Assembly (NCBI RefSeq): GCF_008107695.1
Contig: NZ_VIRG01000036.1
Span: forward strand, 451,328 to 515,327
From: Stappia sp. BW2
GTDB taxonomy: Bacteria; Pseudomonadota; Alphaproteobacteria; Rhizobiales; Stappiaceae
Direction of reading: 5' to 3'
Length of the DNA stretch: 64,000 nucleotides
Shown: in pieces, positions 63,395-64,000 of the stretch
How positions within the stretch are numbered: position 1 is the stretch's first letter
Layout of the letters: each line of letters starts with the position of its first letter
Translations under genes and position numbers: made by a program
The notes under the pieces: generated by a model
What the model was told of the DNA's origin: nothing
The model's input: the letters and a program-made list of their open reading frames with translations, nothing else
The model's database searches: none

Positions 63395-63603
63395 AACAGA
63401 CTTATGAGACGACAGCACTAGGTGGCGCGCACTGAAATCCGCGCCACCAATTCGTTTTGCAGGCAGCTTGACGCCATTACGGAGTTGATATCGAGCTTCA
63501 AAGGGCCGGAAGTAACGTAGCGCATGGGGCGACCATGCGTCGGCCGCTGCGCGATACACGAATGACTGCTGAAGATCCCTGGTTGCTCCTGATTGACGGG
63601 CAG

Positions 63604-63864
63604 CTAAGGATCAAGGTGTGTAGCGTTTTCGAGACGCTTGAGTACGGCATCACTCATCATCACTTCGTCATCGCGATAGTTCCTGGAATTCCGAGCAACT
63701 TCGATAGCATTCACGCCATCGTCGCTTCGTGCGTTCGCGTCAACACCAAGATCAAGAAGTGCCAAGACAGTTTCTTCATAACGACCTAATGACGCTGCAA
63801 GTATTAAAGAAGTGCGTCCCCAGTTGTCATGTGCGTCAATGTTTGCCCCGGCACCAGCGAGCAC
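63604..63864 (-). pseudogene. ankyrin-repeat protein fragment
   Basis: Eighty-six codons encode a repeat of ankyrin type: LAGAGANIDAHDNWGRTSLI, then LAASLGRYEETVLALLDLGV and DANARSDDGVNAIEVARNSR. The frame begins with GTG in the middle of a repeat and lacks the earlier repeats and a plausible start. The upstream bases (63865-63890) lose the pattern, just before the probable insertion sequence. A 5' truncation by that element is the simplest reading. Confidence 0.65.
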
Positions 63865-63959
63865 AAGGACGCTTGTTCCCCGTCAGCAACCATGAGACAT
63901 ATCGGCGAAATTGCCTAAGGAGGATTTCTGGCACATCGTAGCCCGCCAAGGGAGCGAAG

Positions 63960-64000
63960 ATGAGACAGAAATCCGGGCCGCAGGAGTCGGCCGAAAAGCT
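63960..64000 (+). mobile_element. start of a probable IS transposase, cut by window end
   Basis: An ATG at 63960 with GGAGCG upstream opens on MRQKSGPQESAEK, which recalls the N-terminus of IS3-group OrfA proteins from Rhodobacter-like bacteria (for example MKQ.SG...PA.K.V). The window ends after 13 codons. The element's left end is probably near 63890-63930, where the ankyrin reading is lost. The family is inferred from memory. Confidence 0.45.

Noticed and set aside
1..64000. tRNA, rRNA and CRISPR arrays
   Set aside because: No cloverleaf ending in CCA-like context, no ribosomal RNA text and no regularly spaced repeats were seen by reading.

Overview
The window is GC-rich, tightly packed bacterial DNA of alphaproteobacterial character, most likely from a marine or free-living Stappiaceae (Roseibium/Labrenzia-like) or Rhodobacter-like bacterium. 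The evidence is the gene content: a TonB/ExbD/ExbD/ExbB operon, many tripartite tricarboxylate transporter (TTT) genes, numerous LysR and AraC regulators, and a ureide pathway using UraD and UraH. No rRNA, tRNA or CRISPR array was seen. The assignment is inference; no database was searched.

Layout. 0-5.4 kb: end of panC, panB, the alkylation-repair gene ada, then a reverse-strand TonB energising operon. 5.9-8.2 kb: a LysE-type exporter, a glycosyltransferase, and the stump of a LuxR regulator next to an AT-rich desert. 9-15 kb: a purine/ureide block (LysR, uraD, uraH, an intact TctBAC transporter, a guanine-deaminase-like enzyme). 15-20 kb: a Crp/Fnr regulator and a divergent hflK-hflC pair preceded by small genes of unknown function. 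20-30 kb: an orphan protein, LysR/NmrA pair, Lrp/AzlCD exporter, HlyD-type pump component with a small membrane partner, GNAT, medium-chain reductase and DJ-1 protein.

30-35 kb holds two damaged TTT operons collapsed into one by a deletion; the second binding-protein gene also carries an in-frame amber codon. 35-51 kb is a catabolic region. It has three AraC regulators, a beta-lactamase-fold hydrolase, a Baeyer-Villiger-type monooxygenase, a Tat-exported GMC oxidoreductase interrupted by TGA, and an aldehyde dehydrogenase. Among them sits a six-gene operon (membrane protein, YceI, azoreductase, DJ-1, broken SRPBCC, DOPA-dioxygenase-like) divergent from a LysR gene. 51-53 kb: an isolated AT-rich P-loop ATPase gene. 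53-64 kb: GNAT, a GFA/flavin monooxygenase/carboxymuconolactone-decarboxylase operon facing an HxlR regulator, nitronate monooxygenase, OsmC, Lrp facing a PLP enzyme, LysR facing a second azoreductase, an ankyrin fragment, and probably the start of an insertion sequence.

Two themes stand out. First, genes for electrophile, quinone and small-organic-molecule handling are repeatedly arranged as regulator-divergent cassettes. Second, between 32 and 48 kb several genes are broken by stop codons, a frameshift or a deletion while the downstream sequence still reads as conserved protein, so the damage looks recent. The best candidates for undescribed biology are the LysR/DODA/AzoR/YceI/DJ-1 operon, the lone P-loop ATPase and the small genes upstream of hflKC.
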